IMG/VR virus record: IMGVR_UViG_3300025890_002524 | Location: 1 to 33,418 of that record | DNA length: 33,418 nucleotides | Reading direction: 5' to 3' (one strand) | DNA from: a virus | Shown: positions 15,352-23,036 of the stretch, piece by piece | Layout: each line of letters opens with the position of its first letter | Position numbering within the stretch: position 1 is the first letter of the stretch | Translations under genes and position numbers: made by a program | The notes under the pieces: model-generated | What the model was told of the DNA's origin: nothing | The model's input: only the letters and a program-made list of their open reading frames with translations | The model's database searches: none

Positions 15352-16297
15352 TTGTACTTTTCCAATTACCAAACCAAGCTTCTTCTGTATAGCTTTGTTT
15401 AAATCTTTTGTCCATTGTATCAACACACAATTTGTAAAACTTTTCAGTCTTCAACTTTTCAGTCACTCTTTTTGCCTCGTCTAAATCTCCAACTTTAACC
15501 GTAGTTAGTGGATGTAGTATTTCTTGAGTATCTAATCCCTCGTATCCAATGCAAGGTATTCCGTGAAATCCACAATTCATAGCAAATGTACCAGCCGCAT
15601 GTGTTCTCATTAGATGAACTCCTATACTAAAATCACTCAGCTTATCAATCCAATCTCTCCAACTCATATAGGGCAGATAGTTTATATCTTCAATCATACT
15701 TTCTTGTTCTTGTTTTCTACCCATTGATGGACAGCTGATAGGATAATCTGTCTCTCTAGCTACCATGTAAGAATCAAACCCACCATACCAACTAACAAAA
15801 TTACCACCAATTATTACCTTTGAATTTTCATAAAACTTTGGGCTTGGTAAATCACCATAACTATCAATTAGTTTTTCTCTTCTAGTAGTTAACCCATCAG
15901 TAATCATAAGACTTCTCATTACCCTCACATCTTTACAGCCCAATCCAAGATAATAACTTACATCAGATTCATTATGACAATAAACCCAATCAGCACTAAC
16001 TACAGTATTGTAATAATGAAATTGTTGTTCTACAGAATAGTCTTGAAAGAACCAATGGGGACCTTCTTGCATTACGGACACTTTGTCACAGCAACTTCTG
16101 AATAAATTTAAATCTATGTTTGGATTATTCTTTGGTATTATAACTATACCTAAATCAAACTTTTCATTTGGAATATTATTTATGTTGTAGTGTGGAGCAT
16201 CCAATGCCATCATCCAAGCATACTCCGTCCTAGCGTTAGGGAAGTCTCTTGGTATCTTGCCATTGACTTGACTCTCTGAAAAGAATACTACATTCAT
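15347..16297 (-). CDS. Putative GT-B type glycosyltransferase
   Basis: About 316 residues from ATG 16297, directly after the previous stop with an AAGGTGGGG SD; the longer GTG form lies within the upstream gene. It opens MNVVFFSESQVNGKIPRDFPNARTE in a Rossmann-like half, and in the C-terminal half has VIIGGNFVSWYGG, MSWRDWIDKLSDFSIGVHL and FAMNCGFHGIPCIGYEGLDTQ, the usual place of the nucleotide-sugar site in GT-B enzymes (an E-rich end of the second domain). It resembles CgeB or family-1-like transferases but no family is certain. It lies between the amidotransferase and the carbamoyltransferase. Confidence 0.62.
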   Translation of the reverse strand: MNVVFFSESQVNGKIPRDFPNARTEYAWMMALDAPHYNINNIPNEKFDLGIVIIPKNNPNIDLNLFRSCCDKVSVMQEGPHWFFQDYSVEQQFHYYNTVVSADWVYCHNESDVSYYLGLGCKDVRVMRSLMITDGLTTRREKLIDSYGDLPSPKFYENSKVIIGGNFVSWYGGFDSYMVARETDYPISCPSMGRKQEQESMIEDINYLPYMSWRDWIDKLSDFSIGVHLMRTHAAGTFAMNCGFHGIPCIGYEGLDTQEILHPLTTVKVGDLDEAKRVTEKLKTEKFYKLCVDTMDKRFKQSYTEEAWFGNWKSTN

Positions 16298-16298
16298 A

Positions 16299-17639
16299 CT
16301 AAAACCCCACCTTCTCACCTATAGCAAGGGGATAGTTATTTTTTATACAGTAATTGTGTAGAACAGATTTATAGTATTTATTTTTTAAATCAGACGTAAG
16401 CCATAAAAACTCTTGAATAACTTTTTTATCTAAGAACGGATATCTAGCCTCAATTCCGTACATGCCAGACACATATTCCTCTTTAGCTATATAGGATTCC
16501 ATACTACTGTAGTAAAAACTGAGCCAAGGAAATATAGATGATAAGTCTTTTGGAAATATCCCACCAAAATTACTGTGTGGAGCAAACTTTTGACCATTAA
16601 ATCCATAGTCAGCATATACTTCATCAGGACCTATACCTGATAGATACACTTTTCTATTATCTTGATTAGCCGCATTACATACCAAGGACATCCACGCAGA
16701 ACCTCTGTCATCCCAAAGTAAAGCTCTTTCTTTATAATCAGTAGAGGAAGATTCTATTGTCCATCTAAATTCCTCTGTGCCTGATTTTATTTGATTTCGA
16801 TGTATTTCACGAATCTCATTTGATTTATATAGATTTTCTAAAGAAGCATTTTCTGAATTGTTAATTAATTTATGTCTTTCATTCAAAATATTTAAATTTT
16901 CTGTATTACCATTGACAGTATAAGCTTTAAACTCCACATTCTGTTCAATTAATTCAGCACATATCACTCCGCTATCATAACCTGAACTTAAACCTATAAA
17001 TATTTTTTGAGTTGTATCAGAAGTTCTTTTAAAAATTGAATCCGTATAAGCTTTGTCCCAATCATCAAAATGATTTTTACTTTGATTCAAATCAAATTCA
17101 CATACTGTAAATTCATCTATCAAAGAACCATCAGAAATTTTGAAAGTCATAGCAGTATTTGGTTTAGCTTTTTTCACATTCTTATGATTAATCTTATCAA
17201 GTGCTGTTCTATATGACGAACATCCAAAATCACCATCTTCATTTGAATAAAATAAAGGTTTTGTTTTGAATGGGTCTGTTACCATAACTATTAAGTCTCT
17301 GTTAAAATCCATTAATAAAATAGCAAACTCTCCATCCAATTTCTTTACAAATTCAATTCCATATTCTTTATATAAGTCTATTAAACAATAACCATCGCTC
17401 TTATAATCACCAAATTGTTTATAATTATAAATTTCTCCATTATATAGACAAACAATACCATCATCATGGAATGGTTGGCTAGTAAACTCTCCGGTCATAC
17501 TTAAAAGATTATGTATAAAAGTAAAGTTATTAACATCATCTTTGACAATACAAGTATCATCAGGACCCCTAAACTTCAAATAATAGTTTATTTCGTCAAC
17601 ATTTTCTATATCTTTATTGGTACATAATATGCTACACAT
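16299..17639 (-). CDS. Asparagine-synthase-like glutamine amidotransferase
   Basis: About 446 residues. The ATG at 17639 is chosen over the one at 17654 because it puts Cys at position 2, the N-terminal nucleophile of class II glutamine amidotransferases, and because GAGGAG lies seven bases before it. The glutaminase domain (1-~165) shows FRGPDD, LYNGEIYN and DGEFAILL. The synthetase domain (~190-446) has the PP-loop GLSSGYDSG in place of SGG(L/V)DS, GIGPDEVYADYG, and EARYPFLDKKV. AsnB enzymes are about 500-630 residues, so this is a compact form, like those that amidate uronic acids in O-antigens or act in antibiotic pathways. It likely makes a sugar amide or an amine donor. It overlaps the preceding gene by 8 bases. 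Confidence 0.88.
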   Translation of the reverse strand: MCSILCTNKDIENVDEINYYLKFRGPDDTCIVKDDVNNFTFIHNLLSMTGEFTSQPFHDDGIVCLYNGEIYNYKQFGDYKSDGYCLIDLYKEYGIEFVKKLDGEFAILLMDFNRDLIVMVTDPFKTKPLFYSNEDGDFGCSSYRTALDKINHKNVKKAKPNTAMTFKISDGSLIDEFTVCEFDLNQSKNHFDDWDKAYTDSIFKRTSDTTQKIFIGLSSGYDSGVICAELIEQNVEFKAYTVNGNTENLNILNERHKLINNSENASLENLYKSNEIREIHRNQIKSGTEEFRWTIESSSTDYKERALLWDDRGSAWMSLVCNAANQDNRKVYLSGIGPDEVYADYGFNGQKFAPHSNFGGIFPKDLSSIFPWLSFYYSSMESYIAKEEYVSGMYGIEARYPFLDKKVIQEFLWLTSDLKNKYYKSVLHNYCIKNNYPLAIGEKVGF

Positions 17640-18408
17640 TATATAACTCCTCATAAGTTCTCTTCATCCAATAACTAGCATCTCTTCTCATTGGATTACC
17701 TGGTATGGCATTAAAATGATAAACCCAACCGGCTTCTGAAAAATAAAGTTTATCATCCATCCAATGTTGAAGTTCATTATCTAGTAAAAGTACATTCTTT
17801 CTCCACAAATCTTGTAGATTGTAACATGGTGGTAAGATTTTTAAATCTATTTTATGTTTATTTAACATAAAATTCAATATGGTTTGGTCTGTACCAGCTT
17901 GAATTTCGGTGATAGCTATTTTTATATCTATATGATTTTCTTCATAATATTTTTTCATTTCGTTAAAAAATGGTTTGTGATTTTTATTAATAATTTGAAA
18001 CCCACCATTGATATATCTATGAAGATTGATTCTATTTCCACCAAACAACCTGTTACCAAAATTTTCAATGCTTCTCAAAACCCATTCATAATCCCCATCA
18101 TTCATTACTCCACAGTACTTACCATCTGTTTCATTGAAGAAATTAGGACAATCAGGATGCACGATAGTATCAGCATCAATCATTAGAACTTGGTCATAAT
18201 CTATTTTATTACCATCCAAAAAGTCAAATAGATGGTATCTTTGCCAAGTTATCTTCATATATTCTACAGGATAAAGTAAATCTTCCCATACTAATAATTC
18301 ACAATTATTCTTATCACAAAAATGTTTCCAACTCTTAACAGAATATTCGTAAGATTTGTTTCTATTATCATCTAAATTAATATTTGGCATAAAAACTATA
18401 TTTTTCAT
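17632..18408 (-). CDS. GT-A fold glycosyltransferase (GT8-like)
   Basis: A 258-residue protein from ATG 18408 (SD in GGGGGGT; the stop of the upstream gene overlaps as ATGA; an ATG six codons earlier is less likely). It shows a N-terminal donor-binding strand NIVFMPNINLD, ITWQRYHLFDFL, and the DxD motif in VLMIDADTIVHPDCPNFF, then NGGFQIINKNHKPFFNEM and a GTDQTILNFML stretch typical of GT8-like and related galactosyl/glucosyltransferases. The end holds WVYHFNAIPGNPMRRD with a late His, as in metal-dependent retaining GT-A enzymes. Cytosolic, no membrane segment. The family is moderately supported and the donor is unknown. Confidence 0.78.
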   Translation of the reverse strand: MKNIVFMPNINLDDNRNKSYEYSVKSWKHFCDKNNCELLVWEDLLYPVEYMKITWQRYHLFDFLDGNKIDYDQVLMIDADTIVHPDCPNFFNETDGKYCGVMNDGDYEWVLRSIENFGNRLFGGNRINLHRYINGGFQIINKNHKPFFNEMKKYYEENHIDIKIAITEIQAGTDQTILNFMLNKHKIDLKILPPCYNLQDLWRKNVLLLDNELQHWMDDKLYFSEAGWVYHFNAIPGNPMRRDASYWMKRTYEELYNV

Positions 18409-20078
18409 ATAAATTTTACCCCCCATTGTTCTTCTGTTAATTTATTAAACGGATACCCTTTATGACTTTTCATTTCAAAAAACTTTCTTATACCATCCCA
18501 ATCTGATTTATCTCTATCAGTATGTTTGTTCTTTCTACTAAAATAAAATCTTGGTTCTAAAAAGTTGTAACCACCAATGTTAAAACTATAATTTTCAATT
18601 AAATCATCATCGCCTTGAGCATCAAATATTCTAAACTTACCACGATTAGGTTCAAATATCTCAACCCCATTACTTCTAATAAAATTAGTATCACCGCCGA
18701 ATATCTGATTCCTAGCTTCAGTAGATATTATAATATCTATATCATCATTCTGTCTAATACCCATTAGGGCTAATATACCAGACTGACATATTGTAAACTC
18801 ACCAGTTGGTATTGATATATCACTTGTACCCTTTACATTATGTATTAATGGTTTTACTCTTTGTAAATTATCACTTTTTCTAACTTCATCATATATCTGA
18901 CTCCTTTTCATGTAAAATGGAATATACTTCTTACCTTTTATTAATCTACCAATCATAGCACAAGCTCTATGATAACTATGTTTTATAAAACCATTATCAA
19001 ATTCTACTGGATTTTCTTTAAGAAAAGCTTCTAACTCATTATCATTCATTAATTCTAAATTAGAATAATATTCTTCTGTCATCTTATCCCACCCTAATTT
19101 ATGGTGGTCTCCAACATCTTTTCTAAATTCAGCTAGTATACAATTAAAATATTGCCAGTTATCAGGAATCAATTTATCTTTAACTGTCTGTACATTACCC
19201 GGTATAGAATAAAACATATAAACATCTCTAACAGTTTTCAAACTTTGATTTTGTGTAATAATTTCTTTACCACCAGTTCCCCCAGCGAACTCCATATTTA
19301 AAAAATATTCTAAACTAATTGGTTCATATTTCATATTAACTTTCTTACTTCTGTCTTTTCTCCATTGTTTCATAAGTTGAAACCATTTGTTATCATCAAT
19401 ATCTATGGACATATATTTAAATTTTAAATCTGTTTTCCAAACTGAGTAAGGAAAACTTAATTGGTCTCTTCTGCTATTGTATCTGTATTCCACCCACCAT
19501 TTTTCCATAGCCTCTATTACATCAGCCTCATTATGTCTTCTAAAAATTACTGTGGTTCTAGCTAAACCATTATTCTTAGGATAACCATCTGCCAAGTACT
19601 TTTTTGTCTGATTGAAAATTATGTTCATATCATCTTTATATTTTTTTCTAGGATGATTATCACCTAACCACTTTATAAAATCAGCTTCTTGGTATATACA
19701 ACTTCTCCTATTCAAATTACCAGTCTTTGTCATACCACATATTGAATGGTCTAATACTGAAAGGTTTTGTTCAGACAAATGCTCATTCACTACATCATCT
19801 ATATTATTAGTAATTAGTACATCTGCATCCACACACACACTAATATCGTATTCTTTAAAATGTCTATGAGGTAATATCTTATATAACCTATTATCTCTAG
19901 CACCATCCACATAATATCTTGTCACTAATCTAACTTCCCAAACATCAGATTTAATATTTGGATTGTCTGTAAAACAAACTAAATCCCAACCATCTAACCT
20001 ACATTTAGGTGTATGAAGAAAGAAATCAGAATTGTCAGCATAACCAAACATTGATGTATAAATAACTTTATTGTTCAT
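18405..20078 (-). CDS. Glycosyltransferase (TOD1/MUCI70-like) fused to a LicD-like domain
   Basis: This 557-residue protein starts with a DUF616/TOD1-MUCI70-like GT-A unit (~1-240): KVIYTSMFGYADN, WDLVCFTDNP, VDGARDNRLYKILPH, DxD in VCVDADVLITNN, and RRDQLSFPY. A middle segment (~360-400) has NGFIKHSYHRACAMIGRLI, a pattern I recognise from phage/plasmid proteins but cannot name. The last ~130 residues read QSGILALMGIRQNDDIDIII then KHTDRDKSDWDGIRKF, which follows the G-x-L-(x)-G-x-R...DDIDI pattern of LicD-like nucleotidyltransferase folds that attach phosphocholine. So it may both transfer a sugar and decorate it with a phosphoester. SD AGGAG. The domain limits and the LicD relation are by eye. 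Confidence 0.65.
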   Translation of the reverse strand: MNNKVIYTSMFGYADNSDFFLHTPKCRLDGWDLVCFTDNPNIKSDVWEVRLVTRYYVDGARDNRLYKILPHRHFKEYDISVCVDADVLITNNIDDVVNEHLSEQNLSVLDHSICGMTKTGNLNRRSCIYQEADFIKWLGDNHPRKKYKDDMNIIFNQTKKYLADGYPKNNGLARTTVIFRRHNEADVIEAMEKWWVEYRYNSRRDQLSFPYSVWKTDLKFKYMSIDIDDNKWFQLMKQWRKDRSKKVNMKYEPISLEYFLNMEFAGGTGGKEIITQNQSLKTVRDVYMFYSIPGNVQTVKDKLIPDNWQYFNCILAEFRKDVGDHHKLGWDKMTEEYYSNLELMNDNELEAFLKENPVEFDNGFIKHSYHRACAMIGRLIKGKKYIPFYMKRSQIYDEVRKSDNLQRVKPLIHNVKGTSDISIPTGEFTICQSGILALMGIRQNDDIDIIISTEARNQIFGGDTNFIRSNGVEIFEPNRGKFRIFDAQGDDDLIENYSFNIGGYNFLEPRFYFSRKNKHTDRDKSDWDGIRKFFEMKSHKGYPFNKLTEEQWGVKFI

Positions 20079-21846
20079 TTATCAAATCTCCTACAATATT
20101 TTCAGCAGTATCTACACAAGTACCTATTTTGCCAGAAAATATAGTAATTAAATTATCTTTATCAAATTTATAAATAGTAGGTCTAGCATCATCATGTTCT
20201 CTGTCTTTTAGAACTGTTCTGATTGTATACATCGAACCTATATGCTCTAATGTATCAAAGTCATCAAAAAAGTTTTTGCCTGATTCAATAAATTTATTTA
20301 TGTTTGTAACTAAGGGATTTTTTATAACTCCACTATTTAAATATTTCTTCAAGGTTTTATTTTTAACGATTGGTTTTTTACCAATATTTGTTTCATGAAT
20401 AGCATGGACTACATTGCCCATAACATGATATCCTGTATCCCCATAAGGATCTATACACATGAAAGGCCCATCCATTACTACAAAAGATTTGTTCTTATAC
20501 TTATCCGACAACCTAACAACCGGCTTTTCACACAACTCAAATTGTAAATCTTCTTTTTCAGTTGAAAGGTGATTTTTTAAAGAATAAGTAGCATTTACAG
20601 TTAAAGTGCTGTCTAAATCCCCAACGCCAAAATCAGTATTCAAATTAACTTTTACAAGGTATTTACCAAGTAAGTCCCAACAGATTTCCTTTAGTTTATT
20701 AGAATCAAATAATGTTTCTTTTACTTCTAAACACAATTGCAGAGCCTCATCATTGGTTAAATCAACATCCACTTCTTTATACTCTAATTGTAAATCATCT
20801 AAAAATTTTATATATGTATCTTTGTCAACTAAACTTTTATCTTTTGCTATACAATAGTAGTTTTCTACTTTATTTAAAATACTTTCACTATAATACTTTA
20901 AAAATCCATCTTGTCCTTCTTTAGATGAAATAGCAGTCTCGTGACTTCTAGGGTAGTGATATCCTCTATGTAGTCTATACTGATTTATGCCAGATGCTGA
21001 GTTAAATATGTCACCAGCCTTTTCATAAAGATTAACAAAGTAACCATTTTTAGATAACATCCACGCACAAGTTACCCCAAATATACCACCACCGACTACA
21101 TTTACACTTTCGAATAATTCTTTTCTAAGTCTATCTATTAATCTAGCACAGAACAATGTCCTATCTTTGTTTTCTAAATAATCATCATTGTTAAAAACAT
21201 ACTTAAACATCTTCATCAGAGCGTCTTTATCATCACCATCGTGCATTAGATTAATACCATTAATTTCGTGCAAATTTTCTTTTGCCAGTCTATCATAACA
21301 AAAATTTACTTTCTTACCGCCTAATTTGATAGAAAAACTTAATGTTCTTTTTGTGTCTATTTTTTTAATATCAGAAAATTCTTCACCCAATATACTGTGT
21401 AGTAAATAGAAATCATGCCAAGCTAAGTTATAAAGATTAGACATAATAAATTTACCATAATCAGACCTACCCTTCTTTAACCAATTAACAGTTATTTTAT
21501 TTTCAGTAGGGTATTCTATTTCTTTTAGTTTGTCTCTGAACATAAAAACATCATTAACGTAAAGTTTAACATTATAAAGTTCTGCTGTGTAATACAAATC
21601 AAAAGAAGTCTGATAATCTAATGTTAAAGACTTTTCACAGAAAACATTTACTCCAGCTTCTAAACAATACTTTACAATATCGTAATGAGTCTGATTAGGT
21701 GTAGCTACAACAACCCAATCAACTTCATTTAGCCTATCTTTATAGCTTTCTTTTGAAGTGCATGTAAACACTACCTCTCCAAAATTTTCTAACTTAGGGA
21801 GTAGTATCTTACCCCAATAACCATAACCTATTAAACCAATTTTCAT
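20068..21846 (-). CDS. Gfo/Idh/MocA dehydrogenase fused to FAD-dependent oxidoreductase
   Basis: 592 residues in two enzymes. Residues ~1-240 are a Gfo/Idh/MocA Rossmann protein: KIGLIGYGYWGK (GxGxxG), WVVVATPNQTHYD, and VFCEKSLTL, where EKP of the family is EKS but the catalytic Lys is kept. The second half opens with a second dinucleotide-binding motif NVVGGGIFGVTCAW, then NQYRLHRGYHYPRS, MDGPFMCIDPYG and HIGSMYTIRTVL, typical of the DAO-type FAD oxidoreductases that occur in polysaccharide loci. Sugar 3-ketoreductases such as KijD10 and SpnN are Gfo/Idh/MocA members, so the first half is a candidate for the step after 2,3-dehydration. The start is ATG 21846 by TGATG overlap; GTG 21849 is also possible. 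The two reactions are inferred. Confidence 0.83.
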   Translation of the reverse strand: MKIGLIGYGYWGKILLPKLENFGEVVFTCTSKESYKDRLNEVDWVVVATPNQTHYDIVKYCLEAGVNVFCEKSLTLDYQTSFDLYYTAELYNVKLYVNDVFMFRDKLKEIEYPTENKITVNWLKKGRSDYGKFIMSNLYNLAWHDFYLLHSILGEEFSDIKKIDTKRTLSFSIKLGGKKVNFCYDRLAKENLHEINGINLMHDGDDKDALMKMFKYVFNNDDYLENKDRTLFCARLIDRLRKELFESVNVVGGGIFGVTCAWMLSKNGYFVNLYEKAGDIFNSASGINQYRLHRGYHYPRSHETAISSKEGQDGFLKYYSESILNKVENYYCIAKDKSLVDKDTYIKFLDDLQLEYKEVDVDLTNDEALQLCLEVKETLFDSNKLKEICWDLLGKYLVKVNLNTDFGVGDLDSTLTVNATYSLKNHLSTEKEDLQFELCEKPVVRLSDKYKNKSFVVMDGPFMCIDPYGDTGYHVMGNVVHAIHETNIGKKPIVKNKTLKKYLNSGVIKNPLVTNINKFIESGKNFFDDFDTLEHIGSMYTIRTVLKDREHDDARPTIYKFDKDNLITIFSGKIGTCVDTAENIVGDLINEQ

Positions 21847-23036
21847 CACGAAAAAATCATTACATCAGGAACATGTGTTATAAATTTACCACCATTTTCT
21901 ACGAACTCTCTCTGTTTGTTTATGATAACATCTTTAAAATTCCAAGCTCCTAAATAAGCATAATCATAATCTTTCATATCAATACTATCAGGAGAAACAA
22001 CAGGAATATGTGCGCCGGGTGAGTATGTATTCTGTTTATCTATCGTAGTGTCTGTTATCACATCTATCATACTACTATCTATACCACAATAATTAAATAC
22101 AGTGGTTGATTTTGCTGTAGCACCTATACTCATTATTTTTTTACCATCGCTCTTCAAATCTTTCAGTAACTTTATCAACTTCTTCTTTGAGTTAGCTACC
22201 CTCTCAGCAAATATTTCATAAGTCTGAAAGTTATTTATACCAAATACAGACTCTTCGTTTAGATTAAACTTTACACTATCTCCTATTGTGATACCATCAA
22301 AGTGACAAGCATAAATTCTATTAGAACCACCATGTACTGATAAATTATCTACTTTAAATATTTGCAATCCATTTCTTCTCAACAAATTGTCTAACGCAGT
22401 TACTGAAAATATATGAGGATGTTCATCATATATTTGGTCATACGAACCTCTCTCTAATATTCTAAGTAGTGATGGGTCTTCAAATACAAAAACACCATTT
22501 GGTTTTAGAATATTCTTTACAGCTTTAAACGTATCATCTAAGTCGTGTATGTGACAGATACAATTAGCTGCATAGATTAAATCCATGTACCCATCTTCCT
22601 TTACAATCTTATCAGCTAAATCAGTTGTCCAAAAATCTACATGAGTTTTGTATCCCATATTCTCAGTAACCTCTGCAAAGTTTCCACATGGCTCTACGCA
22701 CAATGAATTTTCTTTATCAAAGTTCTCTATAAAAGGACCTGAGTTAGAGCCTATCTCTAAAACTTTACTTGGTTTGAATTTCATCTTCAACATCTCAGCA
22801 GTATTTTTAAAATGTTCTATCATTGGAAAAGAATTAGAGGTATTATAAGGATAGTCCTCATTAAATATTTTCTCTGGTTCTACAAACTCTTTGATCGATA
22901 CTAACTTTGTTTCCTCATCCCAACACACTTTTAAATCAAATAGAAACTCATCTTTAAAGTCCTCTTCTTTTAAAAATGCATTTGCTATTGGATGTCTACC
23001 TAAATCTAAAAATTCTTTTTTTACATTACTTGACAT
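21846..23036 (-). CDS. Sugar C-methyltransferase, TylCIII/TcaB9-type (SAM-dependent)
   Basis: About 396 residues; ATG 23036 is chosen because a strong GGGAGGG SD lies just before it. It matches the NDP-hexose C-3 methyltransferase architecture. The N-terminal segment has FLDLGRHPIANAFL but lacks most Cys ligands of the usual Zn domain. The SAM domain has VLEIGSNSGPFI and VFEDPSLL with the acidic ILERGSYDQIYDEHP active-site region. The C-terminal domain has IGATAKSTTVFNYCGI and SPGAHIPVVSPDS, hallmarks of Methyltransf_14. The shortened Zn region may mean loss of metal. The family transfers a methyl group to C3 of NDP-4-keto-2,6-dideoxyhexoses (mycarose type), which fits the 2,3-dehydratase here; simpler relatives exist, so the substrate is inferred. 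Confidence 0.85.
   Translation of the reverse strand: MSSNVKKEFLDLGRHPIANAFLKEEDFKDEFLFDLKVCWDEETKLVSIKEFVEPEKIFNEDYPYNTSNSFPMIEHFKNTAEMLKMKFKPSKVLEIGSNSGPFIENFDKENSLCVEPCGNFAEVTENMGYKTHVDFWTTDLADKIVKEDGYMDLIYAANCICHIHDLDDTFKAVKNILKPNGVFVFEDPSLLRILERGSYDQIYDEHPHIFSVTALDNLLRRNGLQIFKVDNLSVHGGSNRIYACHFDGITIGDSVKFNLNEESVFGINNFQTYEIFAERVANSKKKLIKLLKDLKSDGKKIMSIGATAKSTTVFNYCGIDSSMIDVITDTTIDKQNTYSPGAHIPVVSPDSIDMKDYDYAYLGAWNFKDVIINKQREFVENGGKFITHVPDVMIFS

Noticed and set aside
19830-19845. CA dinucleotide run
   Set aside because: It encodes the VCVDAD metal-binding motif of the glycosyltransferase; it is short and explained by coding.
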